41,388 bases of DNA from an uncultured Christensenella sp. (GCA_910583995.1 CAJTYW010000016.1:1-41388); one strand, 5' to 3'; positions 25,532 to 35,043 are shown, numbered from the stretch's first letter. Made by a program: numbers and translations. The notes: generated by a model from the sequence alone, not told the origin.

Positions 25532-26944
25532 CAATCTAAAATCTCTTTTTCCTTGTGCAATGTTTGCTAAATTACTTTTTACCAACTCTTTAACTTTATC
25601 GTTTTTGATATTTTCTATTTCTTTCTCTATCACACTAAAACCTAATTTTTTAGTATTATCCGCTGCATAATCGTGCAAATATTCTGCAAGTGTTAACAGT
25701 GCATTTGGGGCACAAACATTTGCGATTGCACCACTTTTTACAAGTCGCATAAATCTATCACCTGTCCTTCCTTCACGATAGCAAGCAGTACAAAAACTAG
25801 GGATATATCCCAAAGATAAAAGCCAGTATACAACTTCGTCCAAAGTTCTGTTATCTGCAATTTCAAACTGACTGCTATCCCCGCCAGTCTCTTTTTCCGA
25901 ATAACCCCCGACACTTGTTTTTGAGCCACCGCTTAACTGAGTAACACCAACTTCAAGCAGTCTTTTTCTTACATCTACTTGCTCTCTAGTAGAAATTATA
26001 AGTCCTGTGTAAGGCACAGCTATTCTTAAAATTGCAACTAGTTTTTCGAATTTCTCGTCCGTTAAGCCGCCTTTAAAATCATTAATATCAATATCGTCCG
26101 CAGGTCGCATACGTGGAAGACTTATTGTGTGTGGTCCTACACCAAAAACTTCTTCTAAATGCTCTTTGTGCATTAACAGACCGACTAGTTCGTACTTATA
26201 ACTATCCAAGCCAAACAAAACACCAATACCTACATCGTCAATTCCGCCTTGCATTGCCCTATCCATTGCTTCGGTGTGATATTCATAATTGCTTTTAGGA
26301 CCTGTAGGGTGCAACCTTTGGTAGTTTTCCTTATTGTATGTTTCTTGAAACAAAATATATGTTCCTATTTTAGCATCTTTTAGCTTTTTATAGTTTTCCA
26401 CACTTGTTGCCGCTATGTTTACATTAACTCGCCTTATAGAACCATTTTTATGATTGATTGAATAAATTGTATTAATACAATCCAATATATATTCAATTGG
26501 ATTTATAGTTGGGTGTTCGCCTGCTTCAATCGCAAGTCTTTTGTGTCCCATATCTTGAAGCGCAACTACTTCACGCATCAAACTTTCGCCTTGTAATTTT
26601 TTTCTTGGTATACATTTATTTTTTAAATGATATGGGCAGTACAAACAGCCGTTTACGCAGTAATTAGAAAGATATAAGGGTGCAAACATTACTATTCTGT
26701 TGCCGTAAAACTTTTGTTTAATTTGATATGCTAGTTCAAAAATTTTATTATTTATATCTTTATTATCACTCTCAAGCAAAGTTATAGCTTCTCTGTGGCT
26801 CAAACCATCATAGCTAGCTGCTTTTTTTAAAATACTATCTAAATATTCTATATTGTCCGCATTTTGCTTAGCATAGTCCAAAGATTGCAAAATCTCTTCG
26901 TGACAAATAAACTCTTCGGCTTTGCTACTTTTTTTATCGTACAT
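25529..26944 (-). CDS. hydG: [FeFe]-hydrogenase maturation radical SAM enzyme HydG
   Basis: Cleaves tyrosine by radical SAM chemistry to p-cresol and the CO and cyanide ligands of the hydrogenase H-cluster. The 471-residue protein has the SAM-cluster motif CVNGCLYC (Cys-x3-Cys-x2-Cys, near residue 96) and the auxiliary cluster ligands at the C-terminus, CTACYREGRTGD near residue 386 with a third Cys in ANVC about 22 residues on. The length matches the family. AGGAG precedes the start, 10 bases after the hydE stop codon. Confidence 0.97.
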   Translation of the reverse strand: MYDKKSSKAEEFICHEEILQSLDYAKQNADNIEYLDSILKKAASYDGLSHREAITLLESDNKDINNKIFELAYQIKQKFYGNRIVMFAPLYLSNYCVNGCLYCPYHLKNKCIPRKKLQGESLMREVVALQDMGHKRLAIEAGEHPTINPIEYILDCINTIYSINHKNGSIRRVNVNIAATSVENYKKLKDAKIGTYILFQETYNKENYQRLHPTGPKSNYEYHTEAMDRAMQGGIDDVGIGVLFGLDSYKYELVGLLMHKEHLEEVFGVGPHTISLPRMRPADDIDINDFKGGLTDEKFEKLVAILRIAVPYTGLIISTREQVDVRKRLLEVGVTQLSGGSKTSVGGYSEKETGGDSSQFEIADNRTLDEVVYWLLSLGYIPSFCTACYREGRTGDRFMRLVKSGAIANVCAPNALLTLAEYLHDYAADNTKKLGFSVIEKEIENIKNDKVKELVKSNLANIAQGKRDFRL

Positions 26945-26954
26945 AACTGCTCCT

Positions 26955-27890
26955 TTATAGCGGGATTCTATTTAATCTAATCAAATTTTGCACCAAATTT
27001 TCTCTATCTTTTACCATATCTATTTTGACTGAATTTTTAGGATAAATTTGATAATTTTCTACTAAATTTTGTGGCGTAATGTTTTGCATTATTACATTTG
27101 CACCACCAAAAAACATTGAATATTTATCCCCAAACTCACTAAGCGAAGTAGTTATAGGAATATTACATTTAGGAAGTAATAATCTTGTTATGGCAATACA
27201 TTTTTTTGTAACTTCTACGCTCCCACATTTAATATCCTTTAGCGGAGTTTCTTTGTGCGGTATAAACACACCTATACCTGCCATATCACACTGTAAGTTT
27301 TCAAGTAATGCTAAATTTTTTATTACTATCTCTTCACTCTCGCAAGGCAGTCCAACCAAAAAACCACTTCCTACTTCATAGCCAAGTTCTTTGATATAGC
27401 TCAAACATTCCAACCTTTCACTAAGATAATGACCTTTATGCAAACTGCTATATATTTTCTCGTCTGCAGTTTCAAACTTAAGCAAATACCTATTTGCTCC
27501 TGCAGCTTTTAAAAGCTTTAGTTGATTATAGCTAAGTTCGCCAAGACTTAAAGTAACTATTAACCCTATACTACTTAATCTATTTACCATTTCGGCAAAT
27601 TTTTCAATATCGTAAATGTTACTCTCACCCGATTGCAAAACAATAGTTTTGTAGCCGTTATCAAAAGCAAGTTTGCCTGTTTTTTCAATATTCTCTATTT
27701 CCATTGCGTATCTTGTCAAATTATTATTAGCTGACCTTAAACCGCAATATGCACAATTTCTGTAGCAAATATTTGATATTTCAAGCAATGCACGAATATG
27801 GATAATATCGCCGACATTTTCCTGTCTCACACTATCCGCCATAAACAATAGCTCATTCAAATTTTTACTAAATAAATTGCTAATATCCAT
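26955..27890 (-). CDS. hydE: [FeFe]-hydrogenase maturation radical SAM enzyme HydE
   Basis: Radical SAM enzyme that works with HydG and HydF to build the bridging dithiomethylamine 2Fe precursor of the H-cluster. The 311-residue protein carries the SAM-cluster motif CYRNCAYC (near residue 37) and follows the HydE/biotin synthase-like TIM barrel, with LQSGE near residue 82 and GSGFLVGLPCESEE near 170. It is somewhat shorter than the usual 340-350 residues. Its ribosome binding site is weak; it starts 10 bases after the trmB stop codon, so translation is probably coupled. Confidence 0.94.
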   Translation of the reverse strand: MDISNLFSKNLNELLFMADSVRQENVGDIIHIRALLEISNICYRNCAYCGLRSANNNLTRYAMEIENIEKTGKLAFDNGYKTIVLQSGESNIYDIEKFAEMVNRLSSIGLIVTLSLGELSYNQLKLLKAAGANRYLLKFETADEKIYSSLHKGHYLSERLECLSYIKELGYEVGSGFLVGLPCESEEIVIKNLALLENLQCDMAGIGVFIPHKETPLKDIKCGSVEVTKKCIAITRLLLPKCNIPITTSLSEFGDKYSMFFGGANVIMQNITPQNLVENYQIYPKNSVKIDMVKDRENLVQNLIRLNRIPL

Positions 27891-27900
27891 AAAAAACCAT

Positions 27901-28608
27901 TCAAAAATCGCTATTATTAGCTATTTTGCTTAAATTATTTTTTAGCCTTGCTCTCAAATGATAAATAGGTTTGCCTATTCCGCTAAAATATTTTTCATAT
28001 TCTGTCATAACTTCATTTTCGATTTTGCTATTATGTAAATCACAGCTGACATCGTACAAATAAAACCCGTATTGTGACAATTGTTCGACCGAATACTCAA
28101 ACATTTGCGCGCTATCCGTTTTTTGCTGTATACTTGCCCCTTCCATTAAAAGCGTTTCGTATATTCTCAAAAATCTTGGATTTGTAAGTCTTTGATTCGC
28201 ATACTTTTGCTTAGGCCAAGGACAGGAAAAATTTAAAAACAATTTGCCTATAATATTATGTTTTATGTAATAGGCAAGATTTGACGCATCGCAATTTAAA
28301 AACTTAACATTTTTAAGTCCTAAGCTAATCGCTTTTTCCATAGCGCAAATCAATACATTACTTATTTTTTCCACTGCCAAAAAATTAATTTCAGGGTGCA
28401 GCTTTGCCATTTCGGTTATAAATCCACCTTTTCCGCAACCAATCTCCAAATATATGGGATTGCTATTTCCAAACACTGCATTTGTATCTATGAAATTATA
28501 TTTTTCTTCTTCAGTCAATTTATAAAAATCGTATTTTTCATATACTAAAAGTATGTCCCCGCACTCAAGCAATCTATTCTCTAAATTTTTCTTTTTCCTA
28601 AGTCGCAT
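27901..28608 (-). CDS. trmB: tRNA (guanine-N7-)-methyltransferase-like protein
   Basis: Predicted SAM-dependent methyltransferase making m7G46 in tRNA variable loops. The 235-residue protein has the SAM-binding loop YLEIGCGKGGFITEMA near residue 60, AVEK near 83 and the TrmB block near residue 145. That block reads NFSCPWPKQKYANQRLT, whereas TrmB proteins such as the Bacillus enzyme have NFSDPWPKKRHEKRRLT; the Asp and several basic residues are replaced. Activity or specificity may therefore differ. It is the first gene of the hyd maturation operon, an unusual partner, with its own strong promoter at 28647-28675. Confidence 0.85.
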   Translation of the reverse strand: MRLRKKKNLENRLLECGDILLVYEKYDFYKLTEEEKYNFIDTNAVFGNSNPIYLEIGCGKGGFITEMAKLHPEINFLAVEKISNVLICAMEKAISLGLKNVKFLNCDASNLAYYIKHNIIGKLFLNFSCPWPKQKYANQRLTNPRFLRIYETLLMEGASIQQKTDSAQMFEYSVEQLSQYGFYLYDVSCDLHNSKIENEVMTEYEKYFSGIGKPIYHLRARLKNNLSKIANNSDF

Positions 28609-28646
28609 AAATTATCCTTTTACTTTTATCTCTTTTTATCATTTAA

Positions 28647-28675
28647 AGTATACCACATTCGTGAATAAGTGTCTA
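28647..28675 (-). promoter_or_regulatory. Promoter of trmB-hydE-hydG-hydF
   Basis: TAGACA (28670-28675) and TATACT (28647-28652) with 17 bp between on the minus strand, about 40 bp before trmB. Confidence 0.65.
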
Positions 28676-28714
28676 CAAATTTTTATCTTTTTAAGCAATT
28701 TACCTTGTCAATGT

Positions 28715-28743
28715 TTGATTTTTTAGTTTTGTTGTGCTAAAAT
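28715..28743 (+). promoter_or_regulatory. Promoter of the D-2-hydroxyacid dehydrogenase gene
   Basis: TTGATT (28715-28720) and TAAAAT (28738-28743) with 17 bp between and an extended TGC just before the -10 box. Confidence 0.6.
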
Positions 28744-28781
28744 ATTTTAAAATAAAATATAACTTACACAAGGAAAAAAAT

Positions 28782-29729
28782 ATGAAAATTGTTATTTTGG
28801 ACGGCTATCCTGCAACTCGTGGTGATTACAATTATGATTTTCTTAAAAAATATGGTGAAGTAATTCTTTATCCAAGAACGCCATACGAACTAATTGTTGA
28901 GCGTGCTAAAGATGCAGATATTATTCTTGCAAACAAAATCGTGATTGATAAGCCTATATTTGACAAACTACCAAAGCTAAAAATGATTGCTATGCTTGCA
29001 ACAGGCTACAATTCAATTGATATACAAACCGCAAAGGAGCGTGGCATTTATGTTTGCAATATTCCAAAATACTCTTCTCCTTCTGTTGCACAATTTACTA
29101 TTGCATTACTTCTTGAAATAACCAATCAAGTGGGATTACATAACCAAAGTGTTAAAGCAGGTGATTGGGCAAACTGTCCTGACTTTTGCTATAACAAAAC
29201 CAAACAAATTGAGCTTTATGGCAAAACGATTGGTCTTGTCGGTTATGGCGACATTGCAAAACAAGTGGCTGTAATTGCAAAAGCTTTTGGTATGAATGTT
29301 TTGGGGTATAGAAGAAGTGGTGGAACAGATGATATTGCACAAATGGTATCACTTGAATATTTGATGAGCAATAGCGATATTATTTCTCTTCACTGCCCGC
29401 TAAACAAGCAAAGTGATAAAATGATTTGCAATGAAAGTATTAGCAAAATGAAAAACGATGTAATCATCTTAAACACTGCACGAGGCGGGCTAGTTAACGA
29501 AAAAGACCTTGCAGAAAATTTAAAAAGTGGAAAAATATTGGCTTACGGCGGCGATGTGCTTACAAAAGAACCACCTGAAAAAGATAATCCGCTATTTGAA
29601 TGTGAAAATGCTTTTATCACTCCACACCTTGCTTGGGCAACTGTGGAAGCACGCGGAAGACTTATGGAAATTATGGAAAATAACATTGCAGGCTTTGTAA
29701 GCGGCAAAGTTATCAACAATGTATGGTAA
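28782..29729 (+). CDS. D-2-hydroxyacid dehydrogenase, glycerate dehydrogenase type
   Basis: A 315-residue NAD(P)-dependent enzyme that reduces a 2-oxoacid to a D-2-hydroxyacid. It resembles glycerate dehydrogenase (hydroxypyruvate reductase). Motifs are the substrate region MLATGYNSID near residue 70, the NAD fold GLVGYGDIAKQVA near 149, catalytic Arg in NTARGGLVNE near 231, Glu near 260 and His in TPHLAWATVEAR near 282. An in-frame ATG at 28734 would add 16 residues, but AAGGAAAAAA sits just before the ATG at 28782 and the family starts there. Monocistronic, ended by the hairpin at 29774-29805. The exact substrate is uncertain. Confidence 0.9.
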   Translation: MKIVILDGYPATRGDYNYDFLKKYGEVILYPRTPYELIVERAKDADIILANKIVIDKPIFDKLPKLKMIAMLATGYNSIDIQTAKERGIYVCNIPKYSSPSVAQFTIALLLEITNQVGLHNQSVKAGDWANCPDFCYNKTKQIELYGKTIGLVGYGDIAKQVAVIAKAFGMNVLGYRRSGGTDDIAQMVSLEYLMSNSDIISLHCPLNKQSDKMICNESISKMKNDVIILNTARGGLVNEKDLAENLKSGKILAYGGDVLTKEPPEKDNPLFECENAFITPHLAWATVEARGRLMEIMENNIAGFVSGKVINNVW

Positions 29730-29773
29730 AAGTTTGCCCATACGATTTATAAAGTAAATTTTAAATTTAAACC

Positions 29774-29805
29774 AAAAAGCAGTACTAAGTGTACTGCCTT
29801 TTTTA
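29774..29805. terminator. Bidirectional terminator
   Basis: GCAGTAC (29779-29785) pairs with GTACTGC (29791-29797) around TAAGT, with AAAAA before and CTTTTTT after. It lies between the convergent dehydrogenase and ECF operon ends. Confidence 0.85.
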
Positions 29806-29854
29806 ATTAAAAATTCAATTATCAATTTTAATATACAAAAATTTTTATAAAAAC

Positions 29855-30559
29855 CTAATTTTTACTAAACACGCCAAATTTATCTTTTATTCTGACAAGT
29901 TTTTTCATAAACGGTTTAGTCAAAATTAGTACAAACACAAAATTGGATACTGCGTATATCGCCATAAACGGCAGACTTGCAAGTAACACTTGGCTATATC
30001 TTAAAAAGGTAAAACTATTATCTACAGCAAACACAGTCCATATATCCATAATCAAAGAAAAAACTATTCCGCTTATTACACTATATATTAGTAATTGCCA
30101 CATTTTAAGTTTTTTGTTAAAGAACAATAGTCCCGCAAAAAAGCCTATTAGCCCCCAAACCAACATTTGAAATGGTGTCCAAGGACCTGCTCCAAAAAAC
30201 ACATCAGACAAAACTGCAGACATTGCACCTGTTATATACCCTGCTTTAGCACCAAACGCAACACCTGTAATAATTACCATTGCCGTAATCGGTTTAAAGG
30301 AAGGTATAGGTGCAAAAATTAATCTGCTTATTGTTGCCAAAGTTACCATAACTGCTATTAGCACTAGCTCACGCGTATTTGTTTTTGATTTTTCAAAATT
30401 AATCAATAAAGGTATATTGCATAATATGGCAATCACAAGAGATATTATTGCATAATTCTTTTGTGGCAAAAACAAAATGCCTACTGCTATCAATATAGGG
30501 ATAACAGCAAAAGCGATTATATAAAATATCAAGTTTTTAATATTTTTTTTGTTTACCAT
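29855..30559 (-). CDS. ECF transporter S component, CbrT-like (probable cobalamin)
   Basis: The substrate-binding membrane subunit of an energy-coupling-factor transporter. The 234-residue protein has about seven hydrophobic segments: two near the N-terminus, then the S-component core beginning around residue 65 (ELVLIAVMVTLATISRLIF), followed by GAKAGYITGAMSAVLSDVFFGAGPWTPFQMLVWGLIGFFAGLLF. Substrate assignment rests on context: it is the last gene of an operon opened by a cobalamin-type riboswitch and containing DUF4430-type lipoproteins, the arrangement expected for the cobalamin S component CbrT. A different corrinoid precursor or another vitamin cannot be excluded from sequence alone. 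It starts 43 bases after the ATPase gene. Confidence 0.8.
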   Translation of the reverse strand: MVNKKNIKNLIFYIIAFAVIPILIAVGILFLPQKNYAIISLVIAILCNIPLLINFEKSKTNTRELVLIAVMVTLATISRLIFAPIPSFKPITAMVIITGVAFGAKAGYITGAMSAVLSDVFFGAGPWTPFQMLVWGLIGFFAGLLFFNKKLKMWQLLIYSVISGIVFSLIMDIWTVFAVDNSFTFLRYSQVLLASLPFMAIYAVSNFVFVLILTKPFMKKLVRIKDKFGVFSKN

Positions 30560-30602
30560 AAATTACCAAATCTGTATATATTAATATCTTTTATTCAAAT
30601 AA

Positions 30603-32228
30603 TTATTTATCAATTTTAATATAGTCAATTATTTTGTCAGCTGTATATAAACCACTTACAAAATCTCTAGTAAGCAAACTGCTTTCTGTAGTATAAAGTG
30701 AGTTTGTTTCAAAAAACTCCTGTGCAGCTTTAAACGCCATAACCTTTCCGTCAAAAAATAAACCTACTTTGTCCGCTATATCTGCTGCAAATCGCAAATC
30801 GTGAGTTACGACTATCACGCTTTTTCCCAAAGCTTTTTGTTGTAATAACAACTCTTTCAAATACTCTTTTGCTTTTATATCCATACCTTGTGTAGGCTCA
30901 TCTAAAATTATGATATCGGGGTTTGTCAAAAACAATTTTGCAAGTGCTAGTCTTTCCACTTCACCACCGCTAATATCATAAGGGTGACTATTCTCTATTT
31001 CTGTAAGTTCAAAATCTTTTATCAACTGCTCCGCAATTTGTTTATCTATGCCAAGTAGTTTTGCAGTTACAAACATTTCACTTTTTACTGTGTTTTCCAC
31101 AAACAAACATTTTGCGTTTTGTGGTAGAGTTGCAATTGCTTTGGTTTTGTCTTTTATAACCTTACCAGAATATGCCTTTAAAGTCCCGTTAAGCAAGTTT
31201 ATAAAAGTAGTTTTTCCGCCGCCGTTACCACCTAATATACAAACAATTTCCCCGCTATTTAGCTCAAAATTCGCATTACAAACAATATCCGCGCCTTTTT
31301 TATCATATCTAAAATACAAGTTTTTTGCGGATAAAACTATTTCTTTTTTTTCATCATTTTGCAAATTAGTATTGATTTTTGAAGGATTTTTTGTACAATC
31401 TTTTAAAACGCTTTTTAGCCAATTACGTTTTTCCACAACGCCTACAGGCATAGAGTCTCCACCACAAAGTGCTGTATAAATTTGTGCAAATTCTGTAAGC
31501 CCTACATATTTAGCATAGCTTTTATTTTGTAGCGACTTAGGCAAATTCAATGGTGTTTCCTGAAACTGCATAGCCCCTTTATCCATTACAATAATTTTGT
31601 TTGAAATATCATAAAAGTTTTCCATATTATGCTCTACAACAACAATTGTAACGCCTAATTCTTTATTAATACGGCTAGTCATACTTACAAAATTCTTTTT
31701 AGCGATAGGGTCAAGCATAGATGTTGGCTCGTCTAACAATAACACCTTTGGATTCATAGTCATAAGTGCCGCTAAAGACACTATTTGTTTACTGCCGCCT
31801 GAAAGTTCACTTATTTTGCGGTTATACCACTTGCTTATACCAAAGTATTCGCTAACTTCTGCAACTCTTGCGCCTATATACTCATCACTAAAGCCAAGAT
31901 TTGATAGTCCAAAACTTAACTCCTTCCAAACTTTATCGCATACCAAGCCATTTTCTATATCTTGGTGCAAAAAACCTATATCGCTTACAAGCACACGCTC
32001 GTCCACATCATCTATCTTTTGATTGTTATAGTATATTTCGCCAGTCATATCACCAATAAGTGAAAACTGATTTTTCATTAATTTTAATAGTGTTGACTTT
32101 CCTGACCCCGATGCCCCGCAAATGATATAAAATCCGCCTTCGTCAAGCTCTAAATTTACATCGCAGACAGCAAAATTTGTTTGGTTTTTGTATTTAAAAC
32201 TCAAATTCTTGATATTGTAAATTGCCAT
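30603..32228 (-). CDS. Fused ECF transporter ATPase (EcfA1-EcfA2)
   Basis: The energy-coupling ATPase of the ECF transporter with both nucleotide-binding domains in one 541-residue chain. Domain 1 has Walker A GASGSGKSTL near residue 40, signature LSGGSKQ near 142 and Walker B LLLDEPTSMLD. Domain 2 has Walker A GGNGGGKTTF near 335, signature ISGGEVERLALA near 425 and IILDEPTQGMD. A GTG 15 bases upstream could also start the frame, but the ATG at 32228 has GTGGGGGC at proper distance. It overlaps the end of ecfT by 28 bases, so the two are translationally coupled. Fused EcfA is less common than separate subunits. Confidence 0.93.
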   Translation of the reverse strand: MAIYNIKNLSFKYKNQTNFAVCDVNLELDEGGFYIICGASGSGKSTLLKLMKNQFSLIGDMTGEIYYNNQKIDDVDERVLVSDIGFLHQDIENGLVCDKVWKELSFGLSNLGFSDEYIGARVAEVSEYFGISKWYNRKISELSGGSKQIVSLAALMTMNPKVLLLDEPTSMLDPIAKKNFVSMTSRINKELGVTIVVVEHNMENFYDISNKIIVMDKGAMQFQETPLNLPKSLQNKSYAKYVGLTEFAQIYTALCGGDSMPVGVVEKRNWLKSVLKDCTKNPSKINTNLQNDEKKEIVLSAKNLYFRYDKKGADIVCNANFELNSGEIVCILGGNGGGKTTFINLLNGTLKAYSGKVIKDKTKAIATLPQNAKCLFVENTVKSEMFVTAKLLGIDKQIAEQLIKDFELTEIENSHPYDISGGEVERLALAKLFLTNPDIIILDEPTQGMDIKAKEYLKELLLQQKALGKSVIVVTHDLRFAADIADKVGLFFDGKVMAFKAAQEFFETNSLYTTESSLLTRDFVSGLYTADKIIDYIKIDK

Positions 32229-33070
32229 TTTATACGCCCCCACTCATTAATTAAAAGCATAACATTCATAAAAGCAAATGTCACAAAATAAATCCATACA
32301 TTACTATCCCATACAATTTTATTAAATGTTGGATAATAGTAATAATTTATACTACCAATTCCCATAAATACAAGCAAAGTTATTCCGCAAGCTAAAGTTA
32401 ATAGCAACATAACAATGTCAGATAAATTAAACTTGTATCGCAAAAAAACTCTTTTGCCTTTTAAATCATATCCCCTTGCGCTCATACTATCGGATAATGT
32501 TAGAGTGCCTTCGATTGACCAAGTAATTAAAGTAGACATTGCGTGCAGTTTTAATCTTATTTTGCCTAAAAAATTCACTTTTTCATATAATCCAAGTCCT
32601 TTTAAGTTGTTATCTATTTTTTTGTATTGAGCTATATATTTTGGGAACAAACCTAAAGAAACTGACAAAATAGTGCCGATTTTTGGTGTATATTTACTAA
32701 AAATATATGAAATTTTATCGCTATCAAGTAACACATTTATTATGCTAAACCATATCATCACACTGCTAAACATTACGCCTATTGCTATGCCGTAGCTAAT
32801 TGCTTCAAGAGTGACTACAAGCTCACCAATATAAAAAAGCACATTCATACCTTGTTTGGAAAAAAGCGGATTTATCGCCATTACAATAACAACAAACACA
32901 ATACTATATCCAAGCTTAATGGCAGTTTTTTTTAACCCTTGCAAACTGCAATAAAGCAAAATGGCGGACATAAAAGATATGCCCAACATTATCGGATTGG
33001 TGCTAAACATTGTAATAAATATTACAAAAAACAAATAGCACAATATAGTTATTGGATTTTGTTTTATCAC
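32201..33070 (-). CDS. ecfT: ECF transporter transmembrane subunit EcfT
   Basis: The scaffold membrane protein that couples the EcfA ATPase to the S component. The 289-residue protein has about six hydrophobic spans and the EcfT coupling motif SMSARGYDLKGKR near residue 200 (Ala-Arg-Gly). The frame is open upstream from a TTG at 33091, but a GTG at 33070 has GGGAG seven bases before it and overlaps the preceding stop codon in the classic GTGA arrangement, so it is taken as the start. It lies between a DUF4430 lipoprotein and the fused ATPase. Confidence 0.92.
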   Translation of the reverse strand: MIKQNPITILCYLFFVIFITMFSTNPIMLGISFMSAILLYCSLQGLKKTAIKLGYSIVFVVIVMAINPLFSKQGMNVLFYIGELVVTLEAISYGIAIGVMFSSVMIWFSIINVLLDSDKISYIFSKYTPKIGTILSVSLGLFPKYIAQYKKIDNNLKGLGLYEKVNFLGKIRLKLHAMSTLITWSIEGTLTLSDSMSARGYDLKGKRVFLRYKFNLSDIVMLLLTLACGITLLVFMGIGSINYYYYPTFNKIVWDSNVWIYFVTFAFMNVMLLINEWGRIKWQFTISRI

Positions 33071-33564
33071 GCTAAATCTCCCACTTCGCAAGTATAAGCA
33101 AAAATTATTTTTTCTGAGCCAGTCAATTTGTAAAGCGATGATGCAATATTAGGCATTTCACCATTCACGCTATAAAGCCAGCCTGAACTTTCACCTACGC
33201 TTAGCTCATAAATGTGATTGATTCCTTTTATATAATAAGTTTTCATAATTGGGTCTGCTTCACTATCTAAATGTATCTTTTTGTCTTTGCAAACTCTTTT
33301 TAGCACGCTAAATACAGTGTCACCATTATAAATAGCGGTAATGGTTTCTTTCAATATGATTCCGTCCTTTGGAATTATATTATTATCAATCAATCCCTGC
33401 TCCACTTTATCCCAATTATCATTTTCCAGTATTGTTTTACATTCTATTGCAATAGTTACTTCGCCTATCTTTTCTCCAAGTGGCTTGTCACACCCTGCTA
33501 AAGCAAATATACTACTTGCAATAATAAAAAGGAATAAAATTATACAACAAACTCTTTTTTTCAT
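33067..33564 (-). CDS. DUF4430-domain lipoprotein (transcobalamin C-terminal-like)
   Basis: A 165-residue lipoprotein: signal peptide with lipobox LAGC (Cys25), then one DUF4430-type domain. Recognisable features are the start VTIAIECKTILEN, the DTVFSVLKRVCKDKKIHL segment, YYIKGINHIYELSVGESSGWLYSVNG, and a late GSEKIIFAYT strand. This fold resembles the C-terminal beta domain of transcobalamin and intrinsic factor. In the operon its likely job is to capture or help bind cobalamin at the outer face of the membrane before passage through the ECF transporter. It overlaps ecfT by 4 bases. Substrate binding is inferred from family and context. Confidence 0.88.
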   Translation of the reverse strand: MKKRVCCIILFLFIIASSIFALAGCDKPLGEKIGEVTIAIECKTILENDNWDKVEQGLIDNNIIPKDGIILKETITAIYNGDTVFSVLKRVCKDKKIHLDSEADPIMKTYYIKGINHIYELSVGESSGWLYSVNGEMPNIASSLYKLTGSEKIIFAYTCEVGDLA

Positions 33565-33579
33565 ATTTCTGCCTATATT

Positions 33580-35043
33580 TTACTTTTTAATAATAGTTAC
33601 TTTTTCAAAACAACCTAAATAAGTATTATTACATTTTGCATTTAAGTTATTATCAACTCCGCTATGTGAAATTTGCCTGTGACTGTTTAAATCGCTACCC
33701 CACCATTCACAAAAAAAACGTAAATCAAACTGCACTTGTCCGTCTACAATATACTCTTGCTTTAAATCAAACTCAAACTCCGTATTACTTGAATAATAAT
33801 ATTGACTTTTATATTTAGCTTTAATAACAACATTTTCGTTTATTACTATCTCTAAATAACTTCCGTTTGTCGGGCTATCGCCAATTGTATGCTTTTGAGT
33901 AGGGTTGTAAACTCCGCTAATTTTAGGAAGAATATTATAAATGCCATCAACCTTAATATTTATTTTGCTACCAATATTTAAATTGTCTGCATTTACAACA
34001 ATATTTATTTTTGCCCCATAAATTGTCATATACTGGACTTTTCCGTCTTTTTGTATCTCGACTATATTAGCTCCTTCCAAAATTGCAAGTTTATATTTAT
34101 CGTTTACGCCGATTATAGTGTTACCATTGCATTTAACTATGTCTGCACCATTAATATCCAAATCCAAACTACCACTCTCATTTTCAAAATAAACTGTATC
34201 AAATTCACTATCAAAAATTTTGTTATCCGTCTTAACTTGAATATCATTAGTAAACCCATCGCCTATCGCAAAGGTGATAACCACATCTCTTTTTTTATTG
34301 CTGGCGTTATATAAATAAAATTTATCATTGTTTAAAACTTCTATTGCGTTATAACTAATTTTTAACTGAGTAACACCCTGCTTTAAAGCGGTTATAACAA
34401 AATGGTTTTCCTTTTGTTTTTCGTAATCGATAATTTCGTTATTATCAGCCTGTATATTAAAGTCTGGCTCAATTGATGTATTGCTAGAGTAATTATCTAC
34501 AATCGCAGTATTTCTATATAGTCTCAAATCAAATTTTTCGCCAATTGCAAGAGTTTTAAAATAATTGTTACCCACATTTGTAAGCATTAAATTTTCCAAT
34601 CCTTGCATTCCGTTAGGTAGCTTACCATTATTGTCTATAAAATCCAAATCACTTTTATCAAACTTTGTCTCAAATTTTCCCTGCTCTAAAAAATACCCTG
34701 CTTTGGTAATTGCTCCTTCCTTTTCCACTCGGAAAGTCAATTTGCTATTATCGTTTTCAAAAACATATTGAACCATATTACCAATATTTTTTTGTTTTTT
34801 AGGCAAAACTTCTTCCTTAACAAAATATTTTGTTTGACGCTCAACTTTTATTGTAGCATCTTTCGACATTGTGAAAGTTGCAATTTTTTTGCTAAATTCA
34901 ATAGTCAAAGCGCTTTGGTCATAATTTGTATTTGAACAAGAGACAACTAAAAAACCTGTAGCCGTAAGCAAGCTGACAACTACTACAATTAGCATAATTT
35001 TTATCAAAATGTACCGATTTTTAAAAGGTTTTTTCATACTCAT
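33580..35043 (-). CDS. Large lipoprotein of unknown function in the cobalamin/ECF operon
   Basis: A 487-residue lipoprotein with a long basic N-terminus and a lipobox VVSC (Cys36). The rest is beta-rich and without membrane spans. Near residues 180-260 a stretch containing TSIEPDFNIQADNNEIIDYEK and ALKQGVTQLKISYNAI resembles a bacterial Ig-like (Big2-type) domain. The C-terminal 130 residues contain several aromatic and Cys residues (FFCEWWG, KCNN, YLGC). I do not recognise a family. It is 15 bases before the DUF4430 lipoprotein gene and 9 bases after a small gene in the same operon, so a part in corrinoid capture is possible. Confidence 0.75.
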   Translation of the reverse strand: MSMKKPFKNRYILIKIMLIVVVVSLLTATGFLVVSCSNTNYDQSALTIEFSKKIATFTMSKDATIKVERQTKYFVKEEVLPKKQKNIGNMVQYVFENDNSKLTFRVEKEGAITKAGYFLEQGKFETKFDKSDLDFIDNNGKLPNGMQGLENLMLTNVGNNYFKTLAIGEKFDLRLYRNTAIVDNYSSNTSIEPDFNIQADNNEIIDYEKQKENHFVITALKQGVTQLKISYNAIEVLNNDKFYLYNASNKKRDVVITFAIGDGFTNDIQVKTDNKIFDSEFDTVYFENESGSLDLDINGADIVKCNGNTIIGVNDKYKLAILEGANIVEIQKDGKVQYMTIYGAKINIVVNADNLNIGSKINIKVDGIYNILPKISGVYNPTQKHTIGDSPTNGSYLEIVINENVVIKAKYKSQYYYSSNTEFEFDLKQEYIVDGQVQFDLRFFCEWWGSDLNSHRQISHSGVDNNLNAKCNNTYLGCFEKVTIIKK

